Of a stretch of DNA of 64,000 bases, positions 34,206-43,156 are shown piece by piece. The translations under genes were made by a program, and so were the position numbers. The notes beneath the pieces are model-generated. The model worked only from the letters and a program-made list of their open reading frames with translations. It was not told where the DNA came from and did no database searches. Within the stretch, counting starts at the first letter, position 1; every line of letters begins with the position of its first letter. The DNA is from JAVVEW01 sp032251045 (GTDB lineage: Bacteria > Pseudomonadota > Gammaproteobacteria > Methylococcales > Methylomonadaceae), in the NCBI GenBank assembly GCA_032251045.1, contig JAVVEW010000004.1, positions 1-64,000 of the forward strand, in the 5' to 3' direction.

Positions 34206-34508
34206 GAGGAATCAAGCAGAGTGATGTGAGGAGGGAAACTGCTTGATGGGTACTACACCAGGAGGTGTCTGAATTCATCGCCTGAATTTGACACAGAAAA
34301 GACTATACAGTCAGGCTTAAAAATTAACAATAGGCATCAATCGCAACAGATTGTTAACTGATAAGAAATAACTTAAAATAGTGGCCGCAACCGTGAGCGA
34401 AAATGCCTCATTGATATTCCCGTTCCCATGCGCAAAGCACACTATCCGTTCAAAGCCAACAAGGCACCATCGGCTATCACGCCCGGTCTGGCCTAGCAGG
34501 AAATCCGA
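34206..34508. other. Intergenic region with a long-loop hairpin
   Basis: Contains ATCAAGCAG (34211-34219) complementary to CTGCTTGAT (34239-34247) and no recognisable gene. An antisense frame at 34317-34565 has no homology signature and crosses the start of the next gene. The region likely holds the promoter of the diguanylate cyclase gene. Confidence 0.35.
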
Positions 34509-35552
34509 GTGTTTGAGATCAGCATAAAAGTGGTTAACGGCCTTGCCGAGACCACCCGACATCATGACCGTTATTTACTAGATCATGCCTTTCTGCGCAG
34601 TCTGGTGGAATTATTCCCCTGCTCGCTATTGCAACTGTTCAGTGTGCAGCAACGGCGCGATGTGGCTGAATTTTTGCTGTACAGCGTTTTGCGTCCAGAC
34701 TCGTCGCTGAATGTGACCTCCACAGAGACGGTTGATGACCCGCTTGCTCAAGCCTTAGTTCAGCAAGTGGAACAACCCCGGATTGTCATTTTGGATGCTG
34801 ACGACCTTTCGCAACGAGTCTTGTTTCCGATTCTGGATCGGTCAAATGAACTGCAGGCGGTGCTGGTGTACACAGGCTCGCGGCTAGATGCGATGCCGCA
34901 ACAGGTTATTCAAGGCATGAGCCAGGTTTATGGCAATTTTCTGAACATCATTGATAAAGCGCAGCGAGATAAGCTGACCGGGCTTTATAATCGGGAAACG
35001 CTGGATGATGAAATCACGGCAATTTTAAGCCAACAAAAAGCGCTACCGATCAATGCCACCGAGGATGACTTGCGCCGCCGTTCTGAAACCGCCTGTTATT
35101 GGTGCGCCTTGCTGGACATTGATTTTTTCAAAGCCATCAATGACAACTATGGTCACGTTTATGGCGATGAAGTGCTGATTCTGGTGGCGCGCTTGATGAC
35201 CTCAGGGATATTGCGTGAAGTGGATCGGATTTTTCGTTATGGAGGTGAAGAATTTGTCTTGCTATTATCGGCGCCTGAAGCAAGCGATGCCCAGCAAGCG
35301 CTAGAGCGTTTGCGAACGCAGGTTGCAACCTATGACTTTCCGCAAATCAACCACATCACTGTCACTATCGGATTTGTGCAAATCGATCAACAGCCATCAC
35401 CTGCGGATGTCATCAGTGAGGCTGATGAGGCCCTATATCATGGCAAGCAACATGGTCGCGACCAGGTATGCTATTACCGGCAGTTGCTCGAAGCAGGGCA
35501 TCTATCGGACAAACATCACTTTGACAAGGTGCATGCGGCGGAATTTTTTTAA
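34509..35552 (+). CDS. Diguanylate cyclase (GGDEF domain)
   Basis: 347 aa, starting with GTG. The N-terminal part (about 1-165) is GAF-like and soluble, without transmembrane helices. The C-terminal GGDEF domain has the active site GGEEF (FRYGGEEFVLL) and a canonical inhibitory site RxxD (REVD) five residues upstream. It also has DKLTGLYNRETLDDE at the domain start and DIDFFKAINDNYGH. It should make cyclic di-GMP under product inhibition. The signal sensed by the N-terminal part is unknown. The HD-GYP regulator at 26195 may act in the opposite direction. Confidence 0.93.
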   Translation: MFEISIKVVNGLAETTRHHDRYLLDHAFLRSLVELFPCSLLQLFSVQQRRDVAEFLLYSVLRPDSSLNVTSTETVDDPLAQALVQQVEQPRIVILDADDLSQRVLFPILDRSNELQAVLVYTGSRLDAMPQQVIQGMSQVYGNFLNIIDKAQRDKLTGLYNRETLDDEITAILSQQKALPINATEDDLRRRSETACYWCALLDIDFFKAINDNYGHVYGDEVLILVARLMTSGILREVDRIFRYGGEEFVLLLSAPEASDAQQALERLRTQVATYDFPQINHITVTIGFVQIDQQPSPADVISEADEALYHGKQHGRDQVCYYRQLLEAGHLSDKHHFDKVHAAEFF

Positions 35553-35598
35553 CCCCGAACCTGGCGCACCGCCAAGTTTAATACAGAGAACCTAACGT

Positions 35599-36510
35599 AT
35601 GGACAGACTCGCCAGCATGAATGTTTTTATTCGCGTGGCCAAAGCAGGCAGTTTTGCCGGCGGCGCTCGCGAACTCGATATTTCCAGGGCCATGGTCACT
35701 AAACATATTTCCTATCTGGAAAGCCATCTGAACACCCGCTTGTTTAACCGTACCACGCGCAGCCTGAGCTTGACTGAGGCCGGAGCATCTTATCTGGAGC
35801 GTTGCCAGCAGGTGCTGGAGGATATTGAAGAAATGGAAGCGGCGATCACGCATTTACAACAGGAGCCGCGCGGCTTGTTGAAAATCAGTTCGCCACAAGT
35901 CATCGGCGCGATGCACATTGCACCGGCGCTGAGTGAGTTCATGCATCAATATCCTGAGCTATCGGTAGAAATCATCTTACAAGGCAATATGGCGGACTTG
36001 ATTGAAGAGGGCGTCGATATGGCCATTCACCTGGGCGCACTGGATGATACCAGCCTGATTGCCAGGCCTTTAGCCAGCTCGATATTGACGGTGTGTGGTG
36101 CGCCTGATTATTTTGCTCGCCATGGCCGGCCACAAACGCCAGAAGATTTGGCCGACCACAGCTGCCTGGTGAACTGGGCCATTCCGCCACGCAATCAGTG
36201 GCGCTTCAAGAGTGATACCGGCCAGTTCCAGTCGATTAAAGTATCAGGACGCATGCAATCCAATGTTGCTGACACCATTCGCACCGCGGCCATTAGTGGC
36301 TTAGGCTTGGTGATGTTACCTAAATACATCGTCGGCAAGGATATTGAAAAAGGTAAATTACAGCCGGTTCTGGAAGATTTTTGCCTGCCGCCGCTGGAAA
36401 TCTATGCTATTTATCCGCACCGAAAATACCTGTCCGCGAAAGTGCGCACCTTCCTGGAGTTTTTACAACAATGGTTGCCCCAGCGCATTGGCATTGATGC
36501 CGGCTGCTAG
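35599..36510 (+). CDS. LysR-family transcriptional regulator
   Basis: 303 aa: an N-terminal winged helix-turn-helix (FIRVAKAGSFAGGARELDIS to RTTRSLSLTEAG) and a substrate-binding effector domain (LLKISSPQVIGAMHIAPALSEF, DMAIHLGALDDTSL). It resembles the DsdA/CrgA-type group of LysR proteins. The gene stands alone, with no divergent target next to it, so its regulon cannot be inferred. Confidence 0.92.
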   Translation: MDRLASMNVFIRVAKAGSFAGGARELDISRAMVTKHISYLESHLNTRLFNRTTRSLSLTEAGASYLERCQQVLEDIEEMEAAITHLQQEPRGLLKISSPQVIGAMHIAPALSEFMHQYPELSVEIILQGNMADLIEEGVDMAIHLGALDDTSLIARPLASSILTVCGAPDYFARHGRPQTPEDLADHSCLVNWAIPPRNQWRFKSDTGQFQSIKVSGRMQSNVADTIRTAAISGLGLVMLPKYIVGKDIEKGKLQPVLEDFCLPPLEIYAIYPHRKYLSAKVRTFLEFLQQWLPQRIGIDAGC

Positions 36511-36564
36511 GGCCTGTTGAGGTTTGTAGAAGCCATGCTCGGCCTCAATCGCAGCAAGCACGGC

Positions 36565-37137
36565 TCAGGTTTCGGTACCATCCAGCAAGCGTTTTATATT
36601 GGAGCGATGCCGCCAGAGCACCACCACCGTCATCACCAAAGTGGCCAGGGTCAAAGGCAGATTGGCCAGCCACCACCACGCATACAGCGGTGCCAGAATA
36701 GAGGCCAGCACCGCTGCCAGCGAGGAAATTCGTCCCACTTTGTAAATCAACGTCCAGGTGCCCATCACGGCAAAACCCAGCACCCAGTTAAAACCCATCA
36801 ATATGCCCACCGATGTGGCCATCCCCTTGCCGCCACGAAAACCGAAAAAAACCGGGTATAAATGCCCGAAAAATGCCGCCAGCCCGGCCAGCGCCAGCGT
36901 GCTGTCTGGCACGCCGTAAAGGTGCACCAGAAAAACCGGCACCAGCCCTTTGACCAGGTCGCCCAGTAAGGTAATGCCTGCAGCTTTTTTGCCGCCCAGG
37001 CGCAACACGTTGGTGGCCCCGGGATTGCCTGAGCCTTGTTCGCGTGGGTCGGGCAAGCCCATGATCTTGCATACAATAATGGCGCTTGATAAAGATCCGA
37101 TCAAATATGCCGCCACAATAAATAAGCCATGTTCCAT
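36565..37137 (-). CDS. plsY: Acyl-phosphate:glycerol-3-phosphate acyltransferase (PlsY)
   Basis: 190 aa integral membrane protein with the three PlsY motifs: the GSLSSA region at the N-terminus, GSGNPGATNVLRL near residue 36, and GHLYPVFFGFRGGKGMAT near residue 90. It acylates glycerol-3-phosphate from acyl-phosphate, the first step of phospholipid synthesis. The length is typical. The gene is separated from rluB by about 90 nt on the same strand. Confidence 0.95.
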   Translation of the reverse strand: MEHGLFIVAAYLIGSLSSAIIVCKIMGLPDPREQGSGNPGATNVLRLGGKKAAGITLLGDLVKGLVPVFLVHLYGVPDSTLALAGLAAFFGHLYPVFFGFRGGKGMATSVGILMGFNWVLGFAVMGTWTLIYKVGRISSLAAVLASILAPLYAWWWLANLPLTLATLVMTVVVLWRHRSNIKRLLDGTET

Positions 37138-37229
37138 GATTTGCTCCTGATTGTTTATCTGTCGTTAAGCGCTGCCGGTTCTGATGAAATGAGTTGATTT
37201 GCCAGTATGAAGGGCCGGGCCAGAAGGGC

Positions 37230-38105
37230 TTAATCTTCACTCCGGTTGGCCGCAGCGCTCATCAATTCCGCAACTTCATCCTCGGACAATTCGTAAAAGG
37301 CATGTGCTTTCAGGCCTTTAGGCAGTACCAGTAAGCCAAAGCGCACCCGAATCAGCCGACTGACCTGAATCGATTGCGATTCCCAAAGCCGTCGAACCAA
37401 GCGGTTGCGGCCTTCGGTGACCACAACGTGATACCACTTGTTAGCGCCTTCGCCACCATAAAAGCGGATATCGCTGAACCTGGCCGGGCCATCCTCCAGC
37501 ATCACGCCGGTGCGTAATTTTGTCAGTACCGCATCCTCGATTTCGCCCAACACCCTGACTGCATATTCTCGATCAAAGTGATTGGATGGGTGCATCAGTT
37601 GATTGGCTAACTCGCCATTGTTGGTCAGAATCAGCAGCCCGGAGGTATTGATGTCCAGACGTCCGACCGCAATCCAACGCCCGGTTTTCAATTTAGGCAA
37701 CTGCGTAAACACCACCGGTCGTCCTTCCGGGTCTTTGCGACTGACCACCTCACCGGTAGGCTTATGGTAAATCAACACCCGTGTCTGTTGCTGGCCAAAG
37801 CGCTCCCAATGCACCACTTGATTATCCAGTTCCAGATGGTCGCCCGGTACCAGTTTCTCGCCCAATTTTGCCGGTGCGCCATTGAGCAGCAGGCGTCCTG
37901 CACTGATCCAGGATTCAATTTCCCGGCGTGATCCCAGCCCACCTTGGGCCAGAATTTTCTGGATACGCTCATGGCCGGCTTCAGCGGTCTGAATGGGCGA
38001 TGGCGGTGTTTTCGTTGCGGTTGTCGGTTTGTTCCTGCGCACTTTCAATGGTTTTTTGGTCTTGTTCACGAGAGTTATCAAAGTTGGCGGCGAGCACGCT
38101 GTCAT
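37230..38105 (-). CDS. rluB: 23S rRNA pseudouridine(2605) synthase (RluB)
   Basis: The conserved part begins ERIQKILAQGGLGSRREIESW (S4 RNA-binding domain), followed by the RsuA/RluB catalytic segment GRLDINTSGLLILTNNG, whose Asp is the nucleophile. The C-terminal tail (EDEVAELMSAAANRSED) is acidic. The start is uncertain: an ATG at 38105 with GGAG upstream is used here, while a GTG at 38069 would give a shorter N-terminus. Either overlaps scpB by roughly 90-125 nt, unusually long. Longer frames within scpB were rejected. Confidence 0.88.
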   Translation of the reverse strand: MTACSPPTLITLVNKTKKPLKVRRNKPTTATKTPPSPIQTAEAGHERIQKILAQGGLGSRREIESWISAGRLLLNGAPAKLGEKLVPGDHLELDNQVVHWERFGQQQTRVLIYHKPTGEVVSRKDPEGRPVVFTQLPKLKTGRWIAVGRLDINTSGLLILTNNGELANQLMHPSNHFDREYAVRVLGEIEDAVLTKLRTGVMLEDGPARFSDIRFYGGEGANKWYHVVVTEGRNRLVRRLWESQSIQVSRLIRVRFGLLVLPKGLKAHAFYELSEDEVAELMSAAANRSED

Positions 38106-38622
38106 CAGGCTCTGCCGGCTGCAGCAAAGCCGGCAATTCCGCCAGCGATTGCAAATTAAAATAATCGAGAAAGTGTTTGGTGGTGGCATACAGGGCCGGC
38201 TTGCCGGGAGCATCCTTGTGGCCCACACTTTTAATCCAGTCCCGCTCCAGCAAGGTTTTGATGATCGTGCTGCTGACTGCAACACCCCGAATATCCTCAA
38301 TATCGCCCCGGGTAACCGGTTGCCGATAGGCAATGATTGCCAAGGTTTCCAGCACCGCCTTGGAATACTTAGGCGGCTTTTCCGCAAACAAACGGCTCAA
38401 CCAGGTGGCATAATCGGCTTTGACCTGGAACCGGTAGCCGGAGGCCACGCGCTTTAATTGCAGCGCCCGAGGCTGGTAAAACGCCATCAATTGCTGCAAT
38501 GCCTGATCAATTTCCGCAACACTAGGCTGTTCCAGCTCGGGGAACAAAGCTTGCAAGCGCTCCGCGCTTAACGGTTGGTCGGCGGCAAACAGCAATGCTT
38601 CGAGTATGGATTCCAGGGTCAT
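37981..38622 (-). CDS. scpB: Segregation and condensation protein B (ScpB)
   Basis: 213 aa from the ATG at 38622 (MTLESILEALLFAADQPLS). Paired winged-helix domains are seen in AVLETLAIIAYRQPVTRGDIEDIRG and IKSVGHKDAPGKPALYATTKHFL, the strongest ScpB signatures. It binds ScpA and SMC (or MksB-type) for chromosome compaction. The ATG overlaps the scpA stop (ATGA). The C-terminal tail is Asp/Glu/Gln-rich and disordered, and overlaps the start of rluB. Confidence 0.95.
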   Translation of the reverse strand: MTLESILEALLFAADQPLSAERLQALFPELEQPSVAEIDQALQQLMAFYQPRALQLKRVASGYRFQVKADYATWLSRLFAEKPPKYSKAVLETLAIIAYRQPVTRGDIEDIRGVAVSSTIIKTLLERDWIKSVGHKDAPGKPALYATTKHFLDYFNLQSLAELPALLQPAEPDDSVLAANFDNSREQDQKTIESAQEQTDNRNENTAIAHSDR

Positions 38623-39416
38623 GCTTTTCCGGCCACGGCAATCATTGGCATGGTTAAAGGCTCGGCCTGCATAATGCTGATCAATCCCTCTTTGCTCAGC
38701 TCCAGAATGGCCAGAAACGTCACCAGGACGCCCTGGCGTCCTTCTTCCAGCTTGAACAGCAATGGAAACGCCACCGACTCTACATGATGCAAGCGTTCCA
38801 GAATAAGGCTCATGCGCTCGCGTACGGACAACGGTTCTTGCACAATGCGGTGATGCCGATGCTGATCGGCGCGTTTCAATAACGCTTGCCACGCGTTCAG
38901 CAGCATGTCCAACTCCACCGTAGGCGGTTCAGGCTGAAGCGTCATCGGCGGCAAATCCGTTTGCGCAAGCCAGATATCACGCTCCAGGCGCGGCCATTCA
39001 TTCAGTCCCTCGGCTGCGTTTTTCATCACTTCATACATACGCAAACGTTTGATGAGCAAGGCCCGTGGGTCGTCTTCGTCATCATCCTGTATGGGCGCAC
39101 GCGGCAGTAACAGGCGTGATTTAATTTCCGCCAGCCACGCCGCCATCACCAGGTATTCTGCCGCCAGCTCCATTTTCAAAGCCGACATCATGTCAATATA
39201 GCCCAGATATTGTTCTGTGATGCGGGCAATAGGAATATCGACAATATCCAGATTCTGGCGCTTGATCAGATACAGCAATAAATCCAATGGCCCTTCGAAA
39301 GCCTCCAGAAAAATACGCAAGGCATCGGGAGGAATGTATAAATCATCGGGGAGCGCATCGACAGGGGCGCCACGCACCACGGCCAATGGCATGATAGGTA
39401 ACGCAGCTGTCGTCAT
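38619..39416 (-). CDS. scpA: Segregation and condensation protein A (ScpA)
   Basis: 265 aa from the ATG at 39416, overlapping the stop of the site-2 protease gene (ATGA). The kleisin N-terminal motif is present (FEGPLDLLLYLIKRQNLDI), followed by EYLVMAAWLAEIKSRLLLP and a C-terminal winged helix (VTFLAILELSKEGLI). It bridges SMC heads with ScpB. The chain of overlapping starts from the protease through scpA to scpB marks one transcription unit. Confidence 0.95.
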   Translation of the reverse strand: MTTAALPIMPLAVVRGAPVDALPDDLYIPPDALRIFLEAFEGPLDLLLYLIKRQNLDIVDIPIARITEQYLGYIDMMSALKMELAAEYLVMAAWLAEIKSRLLLPRAPIQDDDEDDPRALLIKRLRMYEVMKNAAEGLNEWPRLERDIWLAQTDLPPMTLQPEPPTVELDMLLNAWQALLKRADQHRHHRIVQEPLSVRERMSLILERLHHVESVAFPLLFKLEEGRQGVLVTFLAILELSKEGLISIMQAEPLTMPMIAVAGKA

Positions 39417-40063
39417 AGACCCGCCACAGCAGCCAGCCATTGCTGGCCTAACATCATCGGCTGTTGCAGCAGGCCACTGATGACATTGCTGTATAACAAC
39501 ACCAGTAAAATGATAAAACCATAAGGTTCGATACGACTGAGCGCGTAAGCTAAAGGCGTGGGCAACACTCCCAGCAACACCCGACCGCCGTCCAAGGGCG
39601 GGATTGGCAGCAGGTTAATGAGCATTAACACCAGGTTGATGGTAATGCCCGCCACGCCGGTATAAATCATTGGCAAGGTAAAATAAGCGATATCCAGGCT
39701 AACACCCAAACGCACCCACAAGGCCCAGGCCAGCGCCATCAGCAAATTGGCAACCGGCCCGGCCAGTGCCACAATCGCCATGTGTTGTCGTGGTTTACGG
39801 AATGCTCGCGGGTCCACCGGCACCGGCTTGGCCCAGCCAAAAATAAACCCGCTCGATAACGCCAATAAAATGCCGGGAATCAGGATGGTGCCGACCGGGT
39901 CGATGTGTTTGATGGGATTCAATGTTAACCGGCCCAATCGCGATGCGGTTTTATCGCCTAACCGTAGCGCGACCCAGCCGTGCGCGACTTCATGCACGGT
40001 AATAGCGAACACCACGGGCAGAACCCAAATAGCGAACTTCTGTAGCAATGACAGCTCGTTCAT
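39413..40063 (-). CDS. Site-2 protease family protein (M50)
   Basis: 216 aa, multi-pass, with the zinc protease motif HEVAHG (VVFAITVHEVAHGWVALR) and the second motif NLLPIPPLDGGRVL, whose Asp completes the metal site. This short type, without PDZ domains, is common in front of scpA in gammaproteobacteria. The substrate is unknown. The ATG at 40063 was preferred to one 75 nt upstream because the membrane segment begins here. Confidence 0.92.
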   Translation of the reverse strand: MNELSLLQKFAIWVLPVVFAITVHEVAHGWVALRLGDKTASRLGRLTLNPIKHIDPVGTILIPGILLALSSGFIFGWAKPVPVDPRAFRKPRQHMAIVALAGPVANLLMALAWALWVRLGVSLDIAYFTLPMIYTGVAGITINLVLMLINLLPIPPLDGGRVLLGVLPTPLAYALSRIEPYGFIILLVLLYSNVISGLLQQPMMLGQQWLAAVAGL

Positions 40064-40074
40064 GTAAAACTCCG

Positions 40075-40695
40075 TTAGGACAGCATGGGGGCTTGGCCTT
40101 TGCCTTGTCGCATAATGCGCAATTGACCTCCCGTACAATCGATAATCGTGGTTTGCTCACTGGGCAAAATGCCGGCGTCGATAATCAGGTCTACGCCATG
40201 CTCCAGATGCTCGCGAATGAGGTAAGGGTCGGTCAGCTCCATATCCAGGTCAGGCAGTTGTAGTGAACTGCTGAATAAAGGCTGCCCTGTCTCGGCCAAA
40301 AGCGCCTGAATAATCGGGTGGTCGGGAATATGGATGCCAATGGTTTTTTTCTTCGGATGCTGCAAACGACGTGGCACTTCACGGGTTGCATCCAGGATAA
40401 AAGTAAACGGCCCAGGCGTCAGTGATTTAATCACCCTAAACGCATCGTTATCGATTTTGGTGAAATGCGAAACCTGGGTCAGATGCTCACAGATCAAGGT
40501 GAAATCATGTTTTTCATCGAGCAAGCGAATGCGTCGTAAACGATCTAGGGCTTGTTTATCATCCATTTGACAGGCCAGAGCGTAGCCGGTGTCCGATGGG
40601 TAAATCATCAGTCCGCCCGCGTTTATAATTTCCAGTGAACGCTGAATCAATCGGGGTTGGGGATTGTCAGGATGAATTTCGAAAAGCTGAGCCAT
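40075..40695 (-). CDS. yciO: YciO/Sua5-type threonylcarbamoyl-AMP synthase-like protein
   Basis: 206 aa with the YrdC/Sua5 fold: GGLMIYPSDTGYALACQ near the start, LTPGPFTFILDA, and the late IDCTGGQLRIMRQGKG. YciO is a paralogue of TsaC; the family uses threonine, bicarbonate and ATP, and its exact role is less certain than that of TsaC. tsaB, a true t6A-pathway gene, lies just upstream on the same strand. The start at 40695 (MAQLFEIHPDNPQ) is typical of YciO. Confidence 0.9.
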   Translation of the reverse strand: MAQLFEIHPDNPQPRLIQRSLEIINAGGLMIYPSDTGYALACQMDDKQALDRLRRIRLLDEKHDFTLICEHLTQVSHFTKIDNDAFRVIKSLTPGPFTFILDATREVPRRLQHPKKKTIGIHIPDHPIIQALLAETGQPLFSSSLQLPDLDMELTDPYLIREHLEHGVDLIIDAGILPSEQTTIIDCTGGQLRIMRQGKGQAPMLS

Positions 40696-40781
40696 AAGCG
40701 TCACGATTGGGTAAAGTCAACCATTATACCGTTAGCGTGGCTAATCAGTGCCAGCTATGCACTTTAACGGTGCCAGGCATT

Positions 40782-40804
40782 AAAAAGCCGGCGCCTGAGC
40801 CGGC
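40782..40804 (-). terminator. Rho-independent terminator of tsaB
   Basis: On the minus strand the arms GCCGGC and GCCGGC enclose a 6-nt loop and are followed by five T. It lies about 45 nt beyond the tsaB stop, correctly placed to end that transcript before yciO. Confidence 0.8.
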
Positions 40805-40849
40805 CTGGTCTGACGGGGTTACGCCTGTAGGCGAGGGTCGGGTCAGCAC

Positions 40850-41539
40850 TTAGCGCTCGCTTTCTTTTTTGGCCACGCGGTCGCGCACATAAACCGGCAT
40901 GGCCTTGGCAACCGGCAGCCCCCGTCCATGATCGATCTGATATTGAGCCCAATAAGCGATGGCGCCAGCGTGGGGCAGGGCGGTTGCATCAATCTCGCGC
41001 ACCCAAAGTGCCAGGCGTTCGGTGAGAATCGCGCCATGGCTTGCCCATCCCGACCCCAGGCCAACGCCCGGTGTGTGCGGAAACTCAACAGCCGCAGCAG
41101 GTCCAACCGTAGCCTCGCCCACACACTGCGCCAGGCCCGCGCTGTCTTTTTGATAAACACCAAAGAACACCTCATTCATGCGGGCATCCATAGCGACAAA
41201 CGCGGTGTCAAAGTGATTATCGGGGTTGTTGAAAGCGTGTTGCGCTAATGCCGCCAGGGTTGAGACCGGCACCACCGGCAACGCCAAGGCCAAACCCAGC
41301 CCCTGAATCACCCCGGCAGCGATACGAATGCCGGTAAAAGAACCAGGGCCACTGCCATACGCCAGGGCGGTCAGGTCTTGTTGAGTTATGTTCGCGTCCG
41401 TCAGCAGCGCATCGATCAGCGCAAAAAGTTGTTGGGTGTGAGTTTTGGGCGTGAATGCGAAACGCTCAGTGATTTGCCCATCGATGGCCAAGGCCGCCGA
41501 GCACGCATCGGTTGCGGTATCGATAGCAAGCAGAATCAT
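40850..41539 (-). CDS. tsaB: tRNA t6A37 complex dimerisation subunit TsaB
   Basis: 229 aa: MILLAIDTATDACSAAL at the N-terminus, the HTQQLFALIDALL segment, and the glycine-rich GSGPGSFTGIRIAAGVIQG, all characteristic of TsaB. It pairs with TsaD and TsaE to add threonylcarbamoyl to A37 of ANN-decoding tRNAs. It is transcribed just downstream of a tRNA-Ser gene. It has its own terminator. Confidence 0.95.
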   Translation of the reverse strand: MILLAIDTATDACSAALAIDGQITERFAFTPKTHTQQLFALIDALLTDANITQQDLTALAYGSGPGSFTGIRIAAGVIQGLGLALALPVVPVSTLAALAQHAFNNPDNHFDTAFVAMDARMNEVFFGVYQKDSAGLAQCVGEATVGPAAAVEFPHTPGVGLGSGWASHGAILTERLALWVREIDATALPHAGAIAYWAQYQIDHGRGLPVAKAMPVYVRDRVAKKESER

Positions 41540-41553
41540 GAGCTGTGGGAATT

Positions 41554-41644
41554 TGGCGGAGAGGCAGAGATTCGAACTCTGGGTGGGCTACAAACCCACG
41601 ACGGTTTTCAAGACCGCTGCCTTAAACCACTCAGCCACCTCTCC
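41554..41644 (-). tRNA. tRNA-Ser (anticodon UGA)
   Basis: Reading the minus strand, the acceptor stem GGAGAGG (5') pairs with CCTCTCC (3'), followed by discriminator G and an encoded CCA. The anticodon loop CTTGAAA contains TGA within CGGTC/CCG stems, the T-loop reads GTTCGAATC, and a long variable arm is present, as expected for serine tRNA. Total length with CCA is 91 nt. Confidence 0.96.
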
Positions 41645-41689
41645 GTTTGTCTTGAAGGCCGCCTATGATAGGCGTAATAAAGAAAAGTT

Positions 41690-42451
41690 TCAAGCTTTGT
41701 TGAACACACGGCCCGAGTCTAACCAGTAAAGCTGGCTGTGTATTTGTCCTGCCGGGCCTAATTCGATGATGCGATACGCCGGCGGTTTATCATCCAGCGC
41801 GAAGGTTTCGCTGCCGGGCAAAAATTGCGCACATGTGGATGGCGTGGCAATCACGCTGACTCCGTCTACCGAATGTTCAGCCGCTTGATGCACATGGCCA
41901 TGCAGCAGCGCCCGCACCGATGCCGAACGCTGAGCCAGCGCCAGCAACGCCTCGCCATTGGTCAGCGTCATGGTGTCCAGCCAGGCACTGCCTAAAGGCA
42001 GCGGGCTGTGGTGCAAGCATAATAAACGGTAGCCGTCTAAAGGTTCGGCCAGTTGTTGTTCCAGCCAGGCTAGCTCCATCTCGGACAAGGCGCCACCCGG
42101 CTCGCCCGGTATCTGACTGTTCAGGCACAGCACTTGCCAACCCGGCAGGTTAACGACAGAGGGACAATGAAAATGCGTTGCCAGCCAGGGGTAATGGTCG
42201 TGATTACCGGGCAGGGCCACGGTATCGACACCATAAACCGCCAAACACGCCGCCAGACGCCGATACACTTCAGGGCTTTTAGGGTCGGCGGCCAGGTCGC
42301 CGGTGATCAGCAGTAAATCAAATCCGCCATGGTGGATGAAAGCTTGCGTCAATACGGCTTGGCAGGTTTGTTCAGTATCAACGCCATATAACAACTCGCC
42401 CGGTGTGTTGGGAAAATGGATGTCCGTTAAATGCAATAAGCGCAGCTTCAT
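41690..42451 (-). CDS. cpdA: 3',5'-cyclic-AMP phosphodiesterase (CpdA)
   Basis: 253 aa calcineurin-like phosphoesterase with the metal-site series D-x-H (LTDIHFP), GDLAADP, GNHD (LPGNHDHYP), the HH of LCLHHSPLP, and GHVH (LLHGHVHQ). The arrangement and length match CpdA, which lowers cAMP. Other class III phosphoesterases share these motifs, so substrate is inferred from overall pattern. Confidence 0.9.
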   Translation of the reverse strand: MKLRLLHLTDIHFPNTPGELLYGVDTEQTCQAVLTQAFIHHGGFDLLLITGDLAADPKSPEVYRRLAACLAVYGVDTVALPGNHDHYPWLATHFHCPSVVNLPGWQVLCLNSQIPGEPGGALSEMELAWLEQQLAEPLDGYRLLCLHHSPLPLGSAWLDTMTLTNGEALLALAQRSASVRALLHGHVHQAAEHSVDGVSVIATPSTCAQFLPGSETFALDDKPPAYRIIELGPAGQIHSQLYWLDSGRVFNKA

Positions 42452-42478
42452 CGTCGAGTACCCGTAACAGATTACCTA

Positions 42479-43156
42479 TTACACCATGAGGCCATCGGAC
42501 ATGTGCAAGGTGCGATCCATGCGCTCTGCCAGCTCAGGATCGTGCGTAACCAATAAAAAAGCCACGCCCAGCTCACGATTGAGCGCCAGCATTAACTGAT
42601 ACACCTGGTCTGCCGTCTTGCTGTCCAGATTGCCGGTAGGCTCATCCGCTAACACGCATTTGGGCTGGTTAATCAGCGCTCGGGCAATAGCTGCACGTTG
42701 GCGTTCGCCACCGGATAATTCACCCGGTTTGTGCGTTAAACGATGCGTCAAGTCAACTCTGGTCAGTAAGTCACCGGCGGCGGCCTTGGCTTTTGCAACC
42801 GATTGCCCGGCAATCAGCAGCGGCATGGCAACGTTTTCCAGCAAGGTGAATTCACCGAGCAGATGATGAAATTGGTAAATAAAACCCAAATCGGCATTGC
42901 GCAGCCGGTTCAGGCGCGTTTTACTGATGTCATACAAGCTGGCGCCGGCTAACATGACTTGGCCTGAGTCTGGTTTTTCAAGCCCGCCCAGCAAATGCAG
43001 CAAGGTGCTTTTGCCAGAACCTGACGCGCCCATGATCGCTACCCGCTCGCCCGGCTCGATCGCCAGGTCAACGCCTTTCAACACCGGCACGACCAGATTG
43101 CCCTGGCGGTAGGTTTTGGTCAGTTGCCGTGCTTGCAGCACCCAAGGGTTACTCAT
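42479..43156 (-). CDS. lolD: Lipoprotein-releasing ABC transporter ATPase (LolD)
   Basis: 225 aa ABC ATPase: Walker A GASGSGKST, Q-loop FIYQFHHLLGEFT (the extended LolD form), signature LSGGERQRAAIARAL and Walker B VLADEPTGNLD. It drives release of outer-membrane lipoproteins from the inner membrane to LolA. It overlaps the lolC-type permease by 8 nt. Confidence 0.95.
   Translation of the reverse strand: MSNPWVLQARQLTKTYRQGNLVVPVLKGVDLAIEPGERVAIMGASGSGKSTLLHLLGGLEKPDSGQVMLAGASLYDISKTRLNRLRNADLGFIYQFHHLLGEFTLLENVAMPLLIAGQSVAKAKAAAGDLLTRVDLTHRLTHKPGELSGGERQRAAIARALINQPKCVLADEPTGNLDSKTADQVYQLMLALNRELGVAFLLVTHDPELAERMDRTLHMSDGLMV

Noticed and set aside
34317..34565. 82-aa minus-strand open frame before the diguanylate cyclase
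   Set aside because: It overlaps the cyclase start and has no ribosome-binding site or known family pattern.
37230..38387. Full-length 385-aa reading of the rluB frame
   Set aside because: The first 100 or so residues lie inside scpB in another frame and resemble no RluB N-terminus.
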